Below are positions 30,705-41,882 of a stretch of DNA of 64,000 bases, piece by piece; the stretch's first letter is position 1; each line of letters begins with the position of its first letter. The stretch is from the NCBI RefSeq assembly GCF_900111895.1, contig NZ_FOKB01000003.1, positions 1 through 64,000 of the forward strand, read 5' to 3'. The notes beneath the pieces are model-generated. The model was not told where the DNA came from and did no database searches. It saw only the letters and a program-made list of their open reading frames with translations. The position numbers and the translations under genes are program-made. The DNA is from Pseudomonas simiae. GTDB taxonomy: Bacteria; Pseudomonadota; Gammaproteobacteria; Pseudomonadales; Pseudomonadaceae.

Positions 30705-33515
30705 ATGGCATTGAAATCCCCCGCGTTTCGTAGAAAATTTCCGTTGCTGGTAACCGGCAGTCTGCTGGCCTTGCAACCCTTCGCCACCTCATTCGTGGTC
30801 GCCGCGGAACAGTATGACTGCTCAGTCTCTGCTTCGGGTGCCTGGGATTGCGCGCCGAAAACCGCCGCAGCCCCTCTACCACCGCGCCCGGTGCATGATG
30901 GCGCAGCCATCAGCTCCGCCAACAGCACGGCGCAGACCGATGCTGGCGGCAAAGCCGAGGCCGAGCCCAAGACCGCACTGGTCACCGAATCCAAAGGCCG
31001 TGGCCTGCGCTCGCGCAGCGCCGACTACAGCCACCTGGACTGGGTACCACGCGAGAAGCTGACCGCCGCGCAGTTGGCCGAAACCGGCCCGTACTGCGGG
31101 GGTGCGTACATCGAGCCGACTCGTCCTGGCATGAACGACAAGACGAACAAGAGCGATGCGCCCACCTTCATCGGCGCCAAGGCTTCGCGTTACGAGCAGG
31201 AACAACAAGTCGCTACCCTGGCCGGTGACGTCGTCATGCGCCAGGGCAGCATGCAGTTGGAATCTGAAGAAGCCAGCCTGTACCAGGCCGAGAACCGTGG
31301 CGAGCTGAACGGCAAAGTCCGTCTGCGCGACAACGGTGCACTGATCGTGGGCGACCATGCCGAAGTGCAACTCGATACCGGCGCGGCCCAGATCGACAAC
31401 GCCGAATACGTGCTGCACAAGTCGCGCATCCGCGGTAACGCGCTGTACGCCAAGCGTGCTGAAAACGCGATCATCCGTCTCAAGGACGGTACGTACACCA
31501 CCTGCGAGCCAGACAGCAACGCCTGGCAGCTCAGGGGCAACAACATCACGTTGAACCCGGCTACCGGTTTCGGTACGGCGACCAACGCGACGTTGCGGAT
31601 CAAGAACATCCCGATCCTCTATACCCCTTACATCTATTTCCCGATCGACAACCGTCGTCAATCCGGCTTCCTGCCGCCGAGCTTCAGCACCGGCAGCGAA
31701 ACCGGCTTCACCCTGGTTACGCCGTACTATTTCAACCTGGCGCCCAACTACGACGCCACGTTGTACCCGCAATACATGACCAAGCGCGGTTTGTTGATGG
31801 AAGGCGAATTCCGCTACCTCACCAAATCCAGCGAAGGCCAGTTCGGCGGCGCGTACCTGAACGACGACAACGACGAGCGCAGCAAGCAGACCGATTACGA
31901 AAAAACCCGTTACATGCTCAATTGGCAGCATCGCGGCGGGTTGGATTCGCGTCTGGCGACCCAGGTGGATTACACCCGGATCAGCGATCCTTACTACTTC
32001 CAGGATCTGAAGTCGTTCCAGGAAGGCGTTGAAAGCCGGGATGCCCTCAATCAACAGGGTTCCGTGACCTACCGGGGCGACTCTTACCAGGCGCGCCTGA
32101 ACGTCCAGGCTTACCAGCTGGCGACGATCTCCCAGATCACGCCGTATGACCGGTTGCCGCAAATCACCTTCAATGGTGCGCTGCCGTACCATCCGGGCGG
32201 GCTGAACTTTACCTATGAGACCGAAGCTGTTCGCTTTGAACGCAGCCTTGAAAAAGGCACGTTCACCGATCAGGACGGACTTGTATCGCCTCGCCTGGAC
32301 ACCTACGTCACCGGCCTCACCCGCGCCAACGGCACACGTTTGAACGTTGCACCAGCCGTCGACTACCCGATGAACTGGACCTACGGGTTTATCACGCCGA
32401 AGCTCAAGTACGTTTACACCAAGTACGATCTTGACCTCGACAGCATCGGCAAGAACCAGATCATCGCCCAGCAAGCGGCGGCCACTGCGGCCAACCCGTA
32501 CGCCGGTGGCGATTTCAAGAGCTCGCAAGACCGCGCTGTGCCAGTCGCCAGCGTCGACAGCGGCCTCTATTTCGACCGCAACACCAACTGGTTCGGCAAA
32601 GACTATCGCCAGACTCTCGAGCCGCGTGCGTTCTACCTGTATGTGCCAAACAAGGACCAGAGCGACATCCCGGTCTTTGATACCAGCGAATACTCGTTCA
32701 GCTACGCCTCGCTGTTCCGCGACAACCGCTTCAGCGGCTCTGACCGGATCGGCGACGAGAACAAACTGTCCCTGGGCTTGACCAGCCGCTGGATCGAAGA
32801 AAACGGCTTCGAGCGTCAGCGCGTATCCGTGGGCCAGGCGGTGTACTTCAAGGATCGTGAAGTGCAACTGCCAGGCATCCTCGCGGCTGACCGTGCCGAT
32901 GCACAGTCCGATGTTTCGCCGGTAGCTCTGGACTACGAGTTCCGCTTCAACCGTGACTGGCGCGCCACTGCCGACTACAACTGGGACACCGAGGAACACA
33001 GCCCTCGTTCCGGCAGCGCGATGCTTCACTACCAGCCGGAAGACAACCCGAACAAGATCATCAACGTCGGCTATCGCTATCGTAACGACCAGGTCGTCTA
33101 CAACCAGCTGACCGGCAAATGGCAGTTCGGTGGCGACTACGGTACGCCTGGTCAAGAGAACTACGTGAAGGATTACTACAAAATCCAACAACACGACTTC
33201 TCGATGATGTGGCCGATCATTCCACAATGGAACCTGATCACCCGCTGGCAGTATGACTACGCTCGCAACCGTACCCTGGAAGCCTTCGGTGGTTTCGAGT
33301 ACGACAACTGCTGCTGGAAACTGCGCGTCATCAACCGTTACTGGGTTTCCAACGACGAATACAGCCAGATCGCCCCGCTTAACGAAAAGGGTGACCACGG
33401 GCTCTTCTTCCAGATCGTCCTCAAAGGACTCGGCGGCCTGACTGGCGCCAAGGTAGAGAGCTTCCTCGACAAAGGCATTGAAGGTTATCGTGAACGTGAA
33501 GATCAAGCTTTCTGA
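30705..33515 (+). CDS. lptD: LPS-assembly protein LptD
   Basis: Outer-membrane beta-barrel that inserts lipopolysaccharide with LptE. The 936-residue product has a signal peptide (to about 34), an N-terminal beta-jellyroll (OstA/LptD_N, about 160-290) and a large C-terminal barrel. The disulfide cysteines typical of LptD can be seen: Cys39/Cys49 near the N-terminus, Cys267 in TTCEPDSN and the adjacent pair Cys869-Cys870 in DNCCWK. Start at [10 protein letters not shown]; the longer reading frame upstream overlaps amgK antisense and is not protein-like. First gene of the lptD-surA-pdxA-rsmA series. Confidence 0.97.
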   Translation: MALKSPAFRRKFPLLVTGSLLALQPFATSFVVAAEQYDCSVSASGAWDCAPKTAAAPLPPRPVHDGAAISSANSTAQTDAGGKAEAEPKTALVTESKGRGLRSRSADYSHLDWVPREKLTAAQLAETGPYCGGAYIEPTRPGMNDKTNKSDAPTFIGAKASRYEQEQQVATLAGDVVMRQGSMQLESEEASLYQAENRGELNGKVRLRDNGALIVGDHAEVQLDTGAAQIDNAEYVLHKSRIRGNALYAKRAENAIIRLKDGTYTTCEPDSNAWQLRGNNITLNPATGFGTATNATLRIKNIPILYTPYIYFPIDNRRQSGFLPPSFSTGSETGFTLVTPYYFNLAPNYDATLYPQYMTKRGLLMEGEFRYLTKSSEGQFGGAYLNDDNDERSKQTDYEKTRYMLNWQHRGGLDSRLATQVDYTRISDPYYFQDLKSFQEGVESRDALNQQGSVTYRGDSYQARLNVQAYQLATISQITPYDRLPQITFNGALPYHPGGLNFTYETEAVRFERSLEKGTFTDQDGLVSPRLDTYVTGLTRANGTRLNVAPAVDYPMNWTYGFITPKLKYVYTKYDLDLDSIGKNQIIAQQAAATAANPYAGGDFKSSQDRAVPVASVDSGLYFDRNTNWFGKDYRQTLEPRAFYLYVPNKDQSDIPVFDTSEYSFSYASLFRDNRFSGSDRIGDENKLSLGLTSRWIEENGFERQRVSVGQAVYFKDREVQLPGILAADRADAQSDVSPVALDYEFRFNRDWRATADYNWDTEEHSPRSGSAMLHYQPEDNPNKIINVGYRYRNDQVVYNQLTGKWQFGGDYGTPGQENYVKDYYKIQQHDFSMMWPIIPQWNLITRWQYDYARNRTLEAFGGFEYDNCCWKLRVINRYWVSNDEYSQIAPLNEKGDHGLFFQIVLKGLGGLTGAKVESFLDKGIEGYREREDQAF

Positions 33516-34827
33516 TTGTCTGCGCCCGCTAGTGCTGGGCGCGCTGTTCCTGGGTACCGCATCGGCGCACGCTGCGGTTCAAGAACTGGATAAGGTCGTG
33601 GCCATCGTCGATAACGACGTGATCATGCAGAGCCAACTGGACCAGCGCGTCAAGGAAGTCCAGCAAACCATCGCCAAGCGTGGCGGTGGCGTGCCACCGA
33701 CCAGCGTTCTGGACCAGCAGGTACTGGAGCGCTTGATCGTCGAGAACCTGCAACTGCAGATTGGCGATCGCTCCGGCATCCGTATTTCTGACGAGGAACT
33801 GAACCAGGCCGTGGGCACCATTGCCCAGCGCAACAACATGAGCATCGACCAGTTCCGCGCAGCCCTGGCCCACGACGGTTTGTCCTATGAGGACGCCCGT
33901 GACCAGATCCGCCGTGAAATGATCATCAGCCGTGTACGTCAGCGCCGTGTGGCCGAGCGGGTTCAGGTGTCCGAGCAGGAAGTGAAGAATTTCCTGGCGT
34001 CGGACCTGGGCAAGATGCAGCTTTCCGAAGAGCTGCACCTGGCCAACATCCTGATCCCGACACCGGACAGCGCCAACTCCGAGCAGCTCAATGCAGCCGC
34101 CGCCAAGACCCAGGCTATCTACGAGCGCCTGAAGGCAGGTGCCGACTTCGCGCAAATGGCGATCGCCCAGTCCGGCAGCGACAACGCACTGGAAGGCGGC
34201 GACATGGGCTGGCGTAAAGCGGCTCAATTGCCTCCGCCGTTCGACCGCGAGCTGAGCGCAATGGAAGTGGGTGGCATCACCCAACCTGCGCGTACACCGG
34301 GTGGTTTCATCATCCTGAAGCTCCTGGAAAAACGCGGCGGCGAAACGTCGCTCAAGGATGAGGTGCACGTTCGCCACATCCTGGTCAAACCAAGCGAAAT
34401 CCGCACCGAAGCCCAGACCAAGGAACTGGCCCAGAAGATCTATGACCGCATCGAAAGCGGTGAAGACTTCGCCACCTTGGCCAAGAGCTTCTCGGAAGAC
34501 CCGGGATCGGCCCTCAACGGCGGCGACCTGAACTGGATCGACCCGAAAGCCTTGGTGCCGGAGTTCCAGCAAGTCATGGCCGACACCCCGCAAGGCGTAC
34601 TGTCCAAGCCATTCAAGACCCAATATGGCTGGCATGTGCTGGAAGTCCTTGGCCGTCGCGCCACCGACAACACCAATCAAGCCCGCGAGCAACAAGCACT
34701 GAACGTACTGCGTAACCGCAAATACGACGAAGAGCTGCAAACCTGGCTGCGTCAGATCCGCGACGAAGCCTACGTTGAGAACAAGCTGCCAGGCGCCCAG
34801 ACAGGCACCGACCAGGCAGTTCAGTGA
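33490..34827 (+). CDS. surA: Periplasmic chaperone / peptidyl-prolyl isomerase SurA
   Basis: Escorts outer-membrane proteins, including LptD, through the periplasm. The 445-residue form has a signal peptide (to about 30), the SurA N-domain ([18 protein letters not shown]) and two parvulin domains (the second starting near [14 protein letters not shown]). The start is a problem: no ATG is available. In-frame candidates are TTG 33478, GTG 33490 and GTG 33496, all inside the end of lptD. I chose GTG 33490 because GAAGG lies at suitable spacing. The overlap with lptD is about 26 bp. Confidence 0.93.
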   Translation: MNVKIKLSDCLRPLVLGALFLGTASAHAAVQELDKVVAIVDNDVIMQSQLDQRVKEVQQTIAKRGGGVPPTSVLDQQVLERLIVENLQLQIGDRSGIRISDEELNQAVGTIAQRNNMSIDQFRAALAHDGLSYEDARDQIRREMIISRVRQRRVAERVQVSEQEVKNFLASDLGKMQLSEELHLANILIPTPDSANSEQLNAAAAKTQAIYERLKAGADFAQMAIAQSGSDNALEGGDMGWRKAAQLPPPFDRELSAMEVGGITQPARTPGGFIILKLLEKRGGETSLKDEVHVRHILVKPSEIRTEAQTKELAQKIYDRIESGEDFATLAKSFSEDPGSALNGGDLNWIDPKALVPEFQQVMADTPQGVLSKPFKTQYGWHVLEVLGRRATDNTNQAREQQALNVLRNRKYDEELQTWLRQIRDEAYVENKLPGAQTGTDQAVQ

Positions 34828-35813
34828 AACCCCAGCGTTTCGCGGTGACACCCGGCGAGCCGGCCGGCATTGGTCCTGACCTGTGCCTGCTGCTCGCCTC
34901 GCAACCCCAGCCACACCCCCTGATTGCCATTACCAGCCGCGACCTGCTCCTTGAGCGGGCCGCGCAGCTGGGTGTGGCTGTCAACTTGCTGGAGGTGGAG
35001 CCAGGCAACTGGCCCGACCTGCCCGCCCCCGCCGGCAGCCTGTACGTGTGGGACACCCCGCTGCAGGCCAAGGTGGTTGCCGGCCAACTGGACAAGGCCA
35101 ACGCCGCGTTCGTGCTGGAAACCCTGACGCGCGCCGGGCAAGGCTGCATCGACGGTGACTTCGCCGGCATGATCACCGCGCCAGTACACAAAGGCGTGAT
35201 CAACGAATCCGGCATCGCCTTTTCCGGCCACACCGAATTTCTCGCCGAGCTGACCCACACCGAACAAGTGGTGATGATGCTGGCGACGCGCGGTCTGCGG
35301 GTCGCGCTGGTGACCACGCACCTACCGCTGCGTGAGATTGCCGACGCCATCACCGTCGAGCGACTGGAGCGCGTGACGCGCATCCTGCATGCCGACCTGC
35401 AACAGAAGTTCGGCATCGCCCGACCGCGCATCCTGGTCTGTGGGCTCAACCCCCACGCCGGCGAAGGCGGCCACTTGGGCCATGAAGAAATCGACATCAT
35501 CGAACCCACCCTGGAGCGTCTGCGCCAAGAAGGCATGGACCTGCGCGGCCCACTGCCTGCGGACACTCTGTTTACCCCCAAATATCTGGAGCACTGCGAC
35601 GCAGTGCTGGCGATGTACCACGACCAGGGGCTGCCGGTGCTTAAATACAAAGGCTTCGGCGCCGCCGTCAACGTGACACTGGGCCTGCCGATCATCCGCA
35701 CCTCCGTCGACCATGGCACCGCCCTGGACCTGGCGGGCAGCGGCAAGATCGATACCGGCAGCCTGCACGTGGCCCTGGAAACCGCCTATCAGATGGCCGA
35801 GACCCGTATATGA
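34824..35813 (+). CDS. pdxA: 4-hydroxythreonine-4-phosphate dehydrogenase
   Basis: NAD-dependent oxidation in pyridoxal-5-phosphate synthesis. The 329-residue protein begins [15 protein letters not shown] and has the metal/substrate histidines in SGHTEFLAE and [12 protein letters not shown] plus [15 protein letters not shown]. Overlaps the surA stop by 4 bp (ATGA-type junction) and overlaps rsmA by 4 bp, so translation is coupled through the three genes. Confidence 0.97.
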   Translation: MKPQRFAVTPGEPAGIGPDLCLLLASQPQPHPLIAITSRDLLLERAAQLGVAVNLLEVEPGNWPDLPAPAGSLYVWDTPLQAKVVAGQLDKANAAFVLETLTRAGQGCIDGDFAGMITAPVHKGVINESGIAFSGHTEFLAELTHTEQVVMMLATRGLRVALVTTHLPLREIADAITVERLERVTRILHADLQQKFGIARPRILVCGLNPHAGEGGHLGHEEIDIIEPTLERLRQEGMDLRGPLPADTLFTPKYLEHCDAVLAMYHDQGLPVLKYKGFGAAVNVTLGLPIIRTSVDHGTALDLAGSGKIDTGSLHVALETAYQMAETRI

Positions 35814-36622
35814 CCGAGCATTACCAACACCGGGCGCGCAAGCGCTTCGGGCAAAACTTCCTGCATGACGCTGGCGTGATCGACCGCATCCTGCGCTCCA
35901 TCCATGCCAAGCCTGAAGACCGCCTGCTGGAAATCGGCCCGGGCCAGGGCGCATTGACCCAAGGCCTGCTGGCCAGTGGCGGCCAACTGGACGTGGTTGA
36001 GTTGGACAAGGACCTGATCCCGATCCTCAACCAGCAGTTCGCCGGCAAGCCCAACTTCAACCTGCATCAGGGCGATGCACTGAGGTTCGACTTCAACACC
36101 CTCAACGCCGCGCCCAACAGCCTGCGCGTGGTGGGCAACCTGCCGTACAACATCTCCACGCCGCTGATTTTCCACCTGCTGAACAACGCCGGGATCATCC
36201 GCGACATGCACTTCATGCTGCAAAAAGAAGTGGTAGAACGTCTGGCCGCAGGTCCTGGGGGTGGTGATTGGGGCCGCCTGTCGATCATGGTTCAGTACCA
36301 CTGCCGCGTCGAACACCTGTTCAACGTGGGCCCTGGCGCGTTCAATCCGCCGCCAAAGGTCGACTCGGCCATCGTACGCCTGGTGCCCCACGCCGTGTTG
36401 CCACACCCGGCCAAGGACCACAAACTGCTGGAGCGTGTCGTACGCGAAGCGTTCAACCAGCGTCGCAAGACCCTGCGCAACACGCTCAAGGCACTGTTGA
36501 GCAATGCCGAGATCGAAGCTGCCGGCGTCGATGGCGGCCTGCGTCCGGAGCAACTGGACCTGGCCGCATTCGTGCGCCTGGCCGACCAACTGGCCATTCA
36601 GCCTGCGCCAGCCGCGGACTGA
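35810..36622 (+). CDS. rsmA: 16S rRNA dimethyladenosine transferase
   Basis: Dimethylates A1518 and A1519 of 16S rRNA using SAM, a late check in 30S assembly. The 270-residue product has [15 protein letters not shown], the SAM loop [11 protein letters not shown] and the catalytic NLPYNIST. Starts within the pdxA stop codon. Confidence 0.97.
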   Translation: MTEHYQHRARKRFGQNFLHDAGVIDRILRSIHAKPEDRLLEIGPGQGALTQGLLASGGQLDVVELDKDLIPILNQQFAGKPNFNLHQGDALRFDFNTLNAAPNSLRVVGNLPYNISTPLIFHLLNNAGIIRDMHFMLQKEVVERLAAGPGGGDWGRLSIMVQYHCRVEHLFNVGPGAFNPPPKVDSAIVRLVPHAVLPHPAKDHKLLERVVREAFNQRRKTLRNTLKALLSNAEIEAAGVDGGLRPEQLDLAAFVRLADQLAIQPAPAAD

Positions 36623-36632
36623 CAGCACCGAG

Positions 36633-36658
36633 CTAGGCTAGACACATGTCTGGCCTAG
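36633..36658. repeat. Near-perfect palindrome between rsmA and apaG
   Basis: A 12-bp arm at 36633-36644 pairs with 36647-36658, with one T-G mismatch and a 2-bp centre. A second copy of the arm core, GGCCTAGAC, occurs about 15 bp downstream. No T tract follows. It may be an operator upstream of apaG or the end of the rsmA transcript. Confidence 0.5.
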
Positions 36659-36719
36659 TGCCCTCCTCTTGGCCTAGACTGAACCGCATCTGCTGTCTTC
36701 CGCTTTTAAGGCCTCTTGC

Positions 36720-37100
36720 ATGTCCGATCCTCGCTACCAGATCGACGTCAGCGTCGTCACCCGCTTCCTGGCGGACCAATCCCAACCTGAACAGAACCGC
36801 TTTGCCTTTGCCTACACCATCACGGTGAAAAACAACGGGCTGGTGCCGGCCAAGCTGCTGTCGCGCCACTGGGTGATCACCGACGGTGACGGTCAGGTCG
36901 AAGAAGTTCGCGGCGCCGGCGTGGTTGGCCAGCAACCGTTGATCGACAGCGGCGCCAGCCATACCTATAGCAGCGGCACGGTGATGACCTCCAAAGTCGG
37001 CACCATGCAGGGCTCGTATCAGATGAAAGCCACCGACGGCCAATTGTTCGACGCCATCATCGCGCCCTTCCGCCTCGCCGTGCCGGGAGCCCTGCACTGA
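36720..37100 (+). CDS. apaG: Co2+/Mg2+ efflux-associated protein ApaG
   Basis: The 126-residue protein is a single fibronectin III-like ApaG domain: [29 protein letters not shown] and the C-terminal [17 protein letters not shown]. Biochemical function unresolved; mutants in enteric bacteria show cobalt and magnesium phenotypes. Its TGATG junction overlaps apaH by one base, matching the usual apaG-apaH pairing. Confidence 0.95.
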   Translation: MSDPRYQIDVSVVTRFLADQSQPEQNRFAFAYTITVKNNGLVPAKLLSRHWVITDGDGQVEEVRGAGVVGQQPLIDSGASHTYSSGTVMTSKVGTMQGSYQMKATDGQLFDAIIAPFRLAVPGALH

Positions 37101-37951
37101 TGGCGACGTACGCGGTCGGTGATCTGCAAGGCTGCCTGGAACCCCTCAAGTGCCTGCTTGAGCGCGTGGCCTTCGACCCAGCCAACGATCGCCTGTGGCT
37201 GGTCGGTGATCTGGTCAACCGCGGCCCGCAATCCCTGGAGACGCTGCGCTATTTATATCGCCTGCGCGACTCCCTGGTGTGCGTATTGGGTAATCACGAC
37301 CTGCATCTGCTGGCAGCCGGCAATAACATTGAGCGCCTGAAAAAGGGCGACACCCTGCGGGAAATCCTCGAAGCACCGGATCGCGCCGAACTGCTCGACT
37401 GGCTGCGCCGGCAAAAAATCATGCATTACGACGAAGGCCGCAACATGGCCCTGGTCCATGCTGGCATCCCGCCCCAGTGGACGCTGAAGAAAGCCCTCAA
37501 GTGCGCCGCCGAAGTCGAAAGCGCCCTGGCCGATGACACCCTCTATACCGCCTACCTTGACGGCATGTACGGCAACGAGCCAGTGAAGTGGGACAACGAC
37601 CTCACCGGCGTCACGCGCCTGCGGGTCATCACCAACTACTTCACGCGCATGCGCTTCTGTACTGCCGAGGGCAAGCTCGACCTCAAGAGCAAGGAAGGCG
37701 CGGACACCGCGCTGCCGGGCTACAAGCCCTGGTTTGCTCACAAGGAGCGCAAGACCCGCGACACCCCGATCATTTTCGGCCACTGGGCGGCCCTTGAGGG
37801 CAAGTGCAATGAGCCCGGCGTATTCGCACTCGACACCGGCTGCGTGTGGGGCGGCGCCATGACCCTGATGAACATCGACACCGGCGAGCGTCATAGCTGC
37901 CAGTGCGAATCCCCTCTTCCCGTTACACTGCCGGCTACTGCCAAGCCATAG
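37100..37951 (+). CDS. apaH: Bis(5'-nucleosyl)-tetraphosphatase, symmetrical
   Basis: Hydrolyses Ap4A to two ADP. The 283-residue calcineurin-like phosphatase has metal motifs [21 protein letters not shown] and a later FGHWAALEG. It can also remove Np4 caps from RNA, as shown for enteric ApaH. Translationally coupled to apaG. Confidence 0.96.
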   Translation: MATYAVGDLQGCLEPLKCLLERVAFDPANDRLWLVGDLVNRGPQSLETLRYLYRLRDSLVCVLGNHDLHLLAAGNNIERLKKGDTLREILEAPDRAELLDWLRRQKIMHYDEGRNMALVHAGIPPQWTLKKALKCAAEVESALADDTLYTAYLDGMYGNEPVKWDNDLTGVTRLRVITNYFTRMRFCTAEGKLDLKSKEGADTALPGYKPWFAHKERKTRDTPIIFGHWAALEGKCNEPGVFALDTGCVWGGAMTLMNIDTGERHSCQCESPLPVTLPATAKP

Positions 37952-37960
37952 GAGCCCGCC

Positions 37961-38290
37961 ATGAGCGAATTCAAACGTATCCCCCCCGAACAAGCCCAGG
38001 CGCTGCGCGAGCAAGGTGCTGTGGTGGTCGACATCCGTGACCAGCCAACGTATGCGGCTGGCCACATCACTGGCGCCCAGCACCTGGACAACGTCAACAT
38101 CGCCGATTTCATCCGCGCCGCCGACCTCGATGCACCTGTGATCGTGGCCTGCTATCACGGCAATTCCAGCCAGAGTGCAGCGGCTTATCTGATCAGCCAG
38201 GGTTTCTCCGACGTCTATAGCCTGGATGGCGGCTTTGAACTGTGGCGTACGACTTATCCTGCGGAAATTTCTTCCGGCAATTCGCAATAA
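37961..38290 (+). CDS. glpE: Thiosulfate sulfurtransferase GlpE
   Basis: Single-domain rhodanese of 109 residues that transfers sulfur from thiosulfate to acceptors such as cyanide or thioredoxin. Catalytic Cys64 is in [13 protein letters not shown]. It begins 9 bp after apaH with an AGGAG ribosome-binding site, so it probably ends the rsmA/apaG/apaH transcript. Confidence 0.93.
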   Translation: MSEFKRIPPEQAQALREQGAVVVDIRDQPTYAAGHITGAQHLDNVNIADFIRAADLDAPVIVACYHGNSSQSAAAYLISQGFSDVYSLDGGFELWRTTYPAEISSGNSQ

Positions 38291-38330
38291 TTTTTTTCAC
38301 ACCCCGCTACCCCGCGTGACGCTTGGGCTC

Positions 38331-38353
38331 GCGCCGTTTCTGACGAACGGCGC
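38331..38353 (+). terminator. Stem-loop after glpE
   Basis: GCGCCGTT (38331-38338) pairs perfectly with AACGGCGC (38346-38353) across a 7-nt loop. There is no T run behind it, so it may terminate only weakly. A run of eight T lies just after the glpE stop, upstream of the stem. Confidence 0.45.
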
Positions 38354-38378
38354 AGCCAAACTAATTGCGCATCGCGCC

Positions 38379-38408
38379 TTGACCTCTCCGATTCCGAACT
38401 ATCCTTAA
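38379..38408 (+). promoter_or_regulatory. Candidate sigma-S-type promoter for prkA
   Basis: CTATCCTTAA (38399-38408) resembles the extended -10 preferred by RpoS (CTATACTTAA). A TTGACC element lies 15 bp upstream of TATCCT, which is too close for a good sigma-70 promoter but acceptable for RpoS. It is 167 bp before the prkA start, leaving a long leader. Relatives of prkA-yeaH are RpoS-dependent in enteric bacteria. Confidence 0.4.
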
Positions 38409-38574
38409 GCGCAGGCCATCCGAATCAGGGGAGAGCCGGTACACCGGCGTGCGGGTCATCGGTAGCGTTTCAGGGTGTTTGGGGGGAAAACAGCCATTGG
38501 CGTCTGCCAATGTCTGCCAGCATCGACTGATTGATCCGGCGTCGGCTCCACGTATCGAGCGAGGTGACGACGTC

Positions 38575-40497
38575 ATGAGTATCTTTAGCCACTTCCAACA
38601 ACGCTTCGCATCCACACAGCAGGAAGAACTCACGCTGCAAGAGTATCTCGAGCTGTGCAAACAGGATCGCAGCACCTACGCGTCTGCCGCCGAACGTCTG
38701 CTGCTGGCGATTGGCGAGCCGGAGCTGATAGACACCTCGAACAATTCGCGGCTGTCGCGAATATTCTCCAACAAGGTGATCCGTCGTTATCCGGCCTTTG
38801 AAGACTTCCACGGCATGGAAGAATGCATTGACCAGATCGTCTCCTACTTCCGCCATGCCGCCCAAGGTCTGGAAGAGAAGAAACAGATCCTCTACCTGCT
38901 CGGCCCCGTCGGTGGCGGTAAATCGTCGCTGGCCGAAAAGCTCAAACAACTGATCGAAAAAGTGCCCTTCTACGCCATCAAGGGCTCACCGGTCTTCGAG
39001 TCGCCCCTGGGCCTGTTCAACGCCACGGAAGATGGCGCGATCCTCGAAGAAGACTTCGGCATCCCGCGCCGCTACCTCAACACCATCATGTCGCCCTGGG
39101 CCACCAAGCGCCTGGCCGAGTTCGGCGGTGACATCAGCCAGTTCCGCGTGGTGAAGCTCTACCCGTCCATCCTCAACCAGATCGGCGTGGCCAAGACCGA
39201 ACCAGGCGACGAGAACAACCAGGACATCTCGGCGCTGGTGGGCAAGGTCGATATTCGCAAGCTTGAAGAATTCCCACAGAACGACGCCGACGCCTACAGC
39301 TACTCGGGCGCGCTGTGCCGGGCCAACCAGGGCCTGATGGAGTTCGTGGAAATGTTCAAGGCACCGATCAAGGTGCTGCACCCACTGCTCACCGCGACCC
39401 AGGAAGGCAACTACAACAGTACCGAAGGCCTGGGCGCGATTCCGTTCACCGGGATCCTGCTGGCCCACTCCAACGAATCGGAGTGGCACACCTTCCGCAA
39501 CAACAAGAACAACGAAGCCTTCATCGACCGGATCTACATCGTCAAGGTGCCGTACTGCCTGCGGGTCAGTGATGAGATCAAGATCTACGACAAGCTGCTG
39601 TTCAACAGCTCGCTGTCCAAGGCTCATTGCGCACCCGACACCCTGAAGATGCTCGCCCAGTTCACCGTGCTGTCGCGCCTCAAAGAGCCGGAAAACTCGA
39701 ACATCTATTCGAAGATGCGCGTGTACGACGGCGAAAACCTCAAGGACACCGACCCCAAGGCCAAGTCAATCCAGGAGTACCGCGACACCGCTGGTGTGGA
39801 CGAAGGCATGAACGGCCTCTCGACGCGCTTCGCGTTCAAGATCTTGTCCAAGGTCTTCAACTTCGACCCGCACGAAATTGCGGCCAACCCGGTGCACCTG
39901 CTCTACGTGCTGGAGCAACAGATCGAACAGGAGCAGTTCCAGGCGGAAACCCGCGAACGCTACCTGCGTTTCCTCAAGGAATACCTGGCGCCGCGCTACA
40001 TCGAATTCATCGGCAAGGAAATCCAGACCGCGTACCTCGAGTCCTACAGCGAGTACGGCCAGAACATCTTCGACCGCTACGTGCTGTACGCCGACTTCTG
40101 GATCCAGGACCAGGAGTACCGCGACCCGGAAACCGGCGAGATCCTCAACCGCGTGGCCCTCAACGAGGAGCTGGAAAAAATCGAGAAACCGGCCGGCATC
40201 AGCAATCCGAAGGATTTCCGCAACGAAATCGTCAACTTCGTGCTGCGCGCCCGCGCCAACAACAACGGCAAGAACCCTACCTGGCTCAGCTACGAGAAGC
40301 TGCGGGTGGTCATCGAGAAGAAAATGTTCTCCAACACCGAGGACCTGCTGCCCGTCATCAGCTTCAACGCCAAGGCCAGCAAGGAGGATCAGCAAAAACA
40401 CAACGACTTCGTCACACGAATGGTCGAGCGCGGCTACACCGACAAACAGGTACGGCTGCTCTCCGAGTGGTATCTGCGGGTTCGTAAATCGCAGTAA
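38575..40497 (+). CDS. prkA: PrkA-family serine protein kinase / AAA+ protein (YeaG)
   Basis: The 640-residue product has an AAA+ core with Walker A GPVGGGKSS at 110-118 and the PrkA C-terminal kinase-like domain. Homologues (E. coli YeaG, B. subtilis PrkA) act in stationary phase and nitrogen-starvation responses. Both kinase and Lon-like protease activities have been reported for the family. Start at MSIFSHFQQRF with GAGGTGA in front. First gene of the prkA-yeaH-spoVR module. Confidence 0.95.
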   Translation: MSIFSHFQQRFASTQQEELTLQEYLELCKQDRSTYASAAERLLLAIGEPELIDTSNNSRLSRIFSNKVIRRYPAFEDFHGMEECIDQIVSYFRHAAQGLEEKKQILYLLGPVGGGKSSLAEKLKQLIEKVPFYAIKGSPVFESPLGLFNATEDGAILEEDFGIPRRYLNTIMSPWATKRLAEFGGDISQFRVVKLYPSILNQIGVAKTEPGDENNQDISALVGKVDIRKLEEFPQNDADAYSYSGALCRANQGLMEFVEMFKAPIKVLHPLLTATQEGNYNSTEGLGAIPFTGILLAHSNESEWHTFRNNKNNEAFIDRIYIVKVPYCLRVSDEIKIYDKLLFNSSLSKAHCAPDTLKMLAQFTVLSRLKEPENSNIYSKMRVYDGENLKDTDPKAKSIQEYRDTAGVDEGMNGLSTRFAFKILSKVFNFDPHEIAANPVHLLYVLEQQIEQEQFQAETRERYLRFLKEYLAPRYIEFIGKEIQTAYLESYSEYGQNIFDRYVLYADFWIQDQEYRDPETGEILNRVALNEELEKIEKPAGISNPKDFRNEIVNFVLRARANNNGKNPTWLSYEKLRVVIEKKMFSNTEDLLPVISFNAKASKEDQQKHNDFVTRMVERGYTDKQVRLLSEWYLRVRKSQ

Positions 40498-40610
40498 GGC
40501 AGCGACAGGCGTGAACTGCCGGGCCACTGGCCTGGCAGCTGACCGCTTGTCTCTAAGCTTCCAGCTCGCGGCTTGAAGCTTGTAACGTGAAGCTGCCCGG
40601 AGGGCTCCCC

Positions 40611-41882
40611 ATGAGCTATGTGATCGACCGACGCCTCAATGGCAAGAACAAGAGCACGGTAAACCGTCAGCGTTTCCTGCGGCGTTACCGTGACCACATC
40701 AAAAAGGCCGTCGAAGAGGCCGTCAGCCGCCGTTCCATCACGGACATGGAACATGGCGAGCAAATCAGCATTCCCGGACGGGACATCGACGAGCCGGTGC
40801 TGCACCACGGCCGCGGCGGCAAACAGACTGTTGTGCACCCCGGCAACAAGGAATTCACGACCGGCGAACATATCCAACGCCCCCAAGGGGGTGGCGGCGG
40901 TAGAGGGCCGGGCAAGGCGGGCAATTCCGGCGAAGGCATGGATGAGTTCGTATTCCAGATCACCCAGGAAGAATTCCTCGAATTCATGTTCGAAGACCTG
41001 GAGCTGCCCAACCTGGTCAAGCGTAACCTGACCGGCACCGACACCTTCAAGACGGTGCGCGCCGGGATCAGCAACGAGGGCAACCCGTCCCGTATCAACA
41101 TCATCCGCACCCTGCGCTCGGCCCATGCCCGACGTATTGCCCTGTCGGGCAGCAGTCGCGCCAAGTTGAGGGAAGCCAAGGAAGAGTTGGCGCGCCTGAA
41201 GCGTGAAGAGCCGGACAACTTCGGCGATATCCAGGAAATGGAGGCGGAAATCGAGAAACTCAGCGCGCGAATTCACCGCGTGCCTTTCCTCGATACCTTT
41301 GACTTGAAATACAACCTGCTGGTCAAACAACCCAACCCCAGCTCAAAGGCGGTGATGTTCTGCCTGATGGACGTGTCGGGCTCCATGACCCAAGCGACCA
41401 AGGACATTGCCAAGCGCTTCTTCATCCTCTTGTACCTGTTCCTGAAGCGAAACTACGACAAGATTGACGTCGTCTTCATCCGCCATCACACCAGCGCTCG
41501 CGAAGTCGACGAAGAGGAATTCTTCTACTCGCGGGAAACCGGCGGCACCATCGTTTCCAGCGCCTTGAAGCTGATGCAGGAGATCATGGCCGAGCGTTAC
41601 CCGGCCAACGAATGGAACATCTACGCCGCCCAGGCCTCGGACGGCGACAACTGGAACGATGACTCGCCGATCTGCCGCGACATCCTCATCAACCAGATCA
41701 TGCCTTTCGTGCAGTACTACACTTACGTTGAAATCACCCCCCGTGAGCACCAGGCCCTGTGGTTCGAATACGAGCGCATCGGCGAAGCCTTTGCCGACAC
41801 GTTCGCACAGCAGCAACTGGTCTCGGCCGGCGATATTTACCCGGTCTTCCGTGAACTCTTCCAGCGCAGGTTAGTGACATGA
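40611..41882 (+). CDS. YeaH/YhbH family protein with von Willebrand A-type fold
   Basis: The 423-residue DUF444 protein has a charged, Gly-rich N-terminal third and a VWA-like domain with MIDAS motif DVSGS at 254-258. It probably acts as a partner or adaptor of PrkA; the two are conserved side by side. Start [12 protein letters not shown] has a strong GGAGGG site. It overlaps spoVR by 4 bp. Confidence 0.93.
   Translation: MSYVIDRRLNGKNKSTVNRQRFLRRYRDHIKKAVEEAVSRRSITDMEHGEQISIPGRDIDEPVLHHGRGGKQTVVHPGNKEFTTGEHIQRPQGGGGGRGPGKAGNSGEGMDEFVFQITQEEFLEFMFEDLELPNLVKRNLTGTDTFKTVRAGISNEGNPSRINIIRTLRSAHARRIALSGSSRAKLREAKEELARLKREEPDNFGDIQEMEAEIEKLSARIHRVPFLDTFDLKYNLLVKQPNPSSKAVMFCLMDVSGSMTQATKDIAKRFFILLYLFLKRNYDKIDVVFIRHHTSAREVDEEEFFYSRETGGTIVSSALKLMQEIMAERYPANEWNIYAAQASDGDNWNDDSPICRDILINQIMPFVQYYTYVEITPREHQALWFEYERIGEAFADTFAQQQLVSAGDIYPVFRELFQRRLVT

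Noticed and set aside
30876..33506. Very long open frame antisense to lptD (and similar ones opposite spoVR, rpoD and the PAS protein)
   Set aside because: Such antisense frames are a by-product of GC-rich codon use. They overlap clearly identified genes and show no family motifs.
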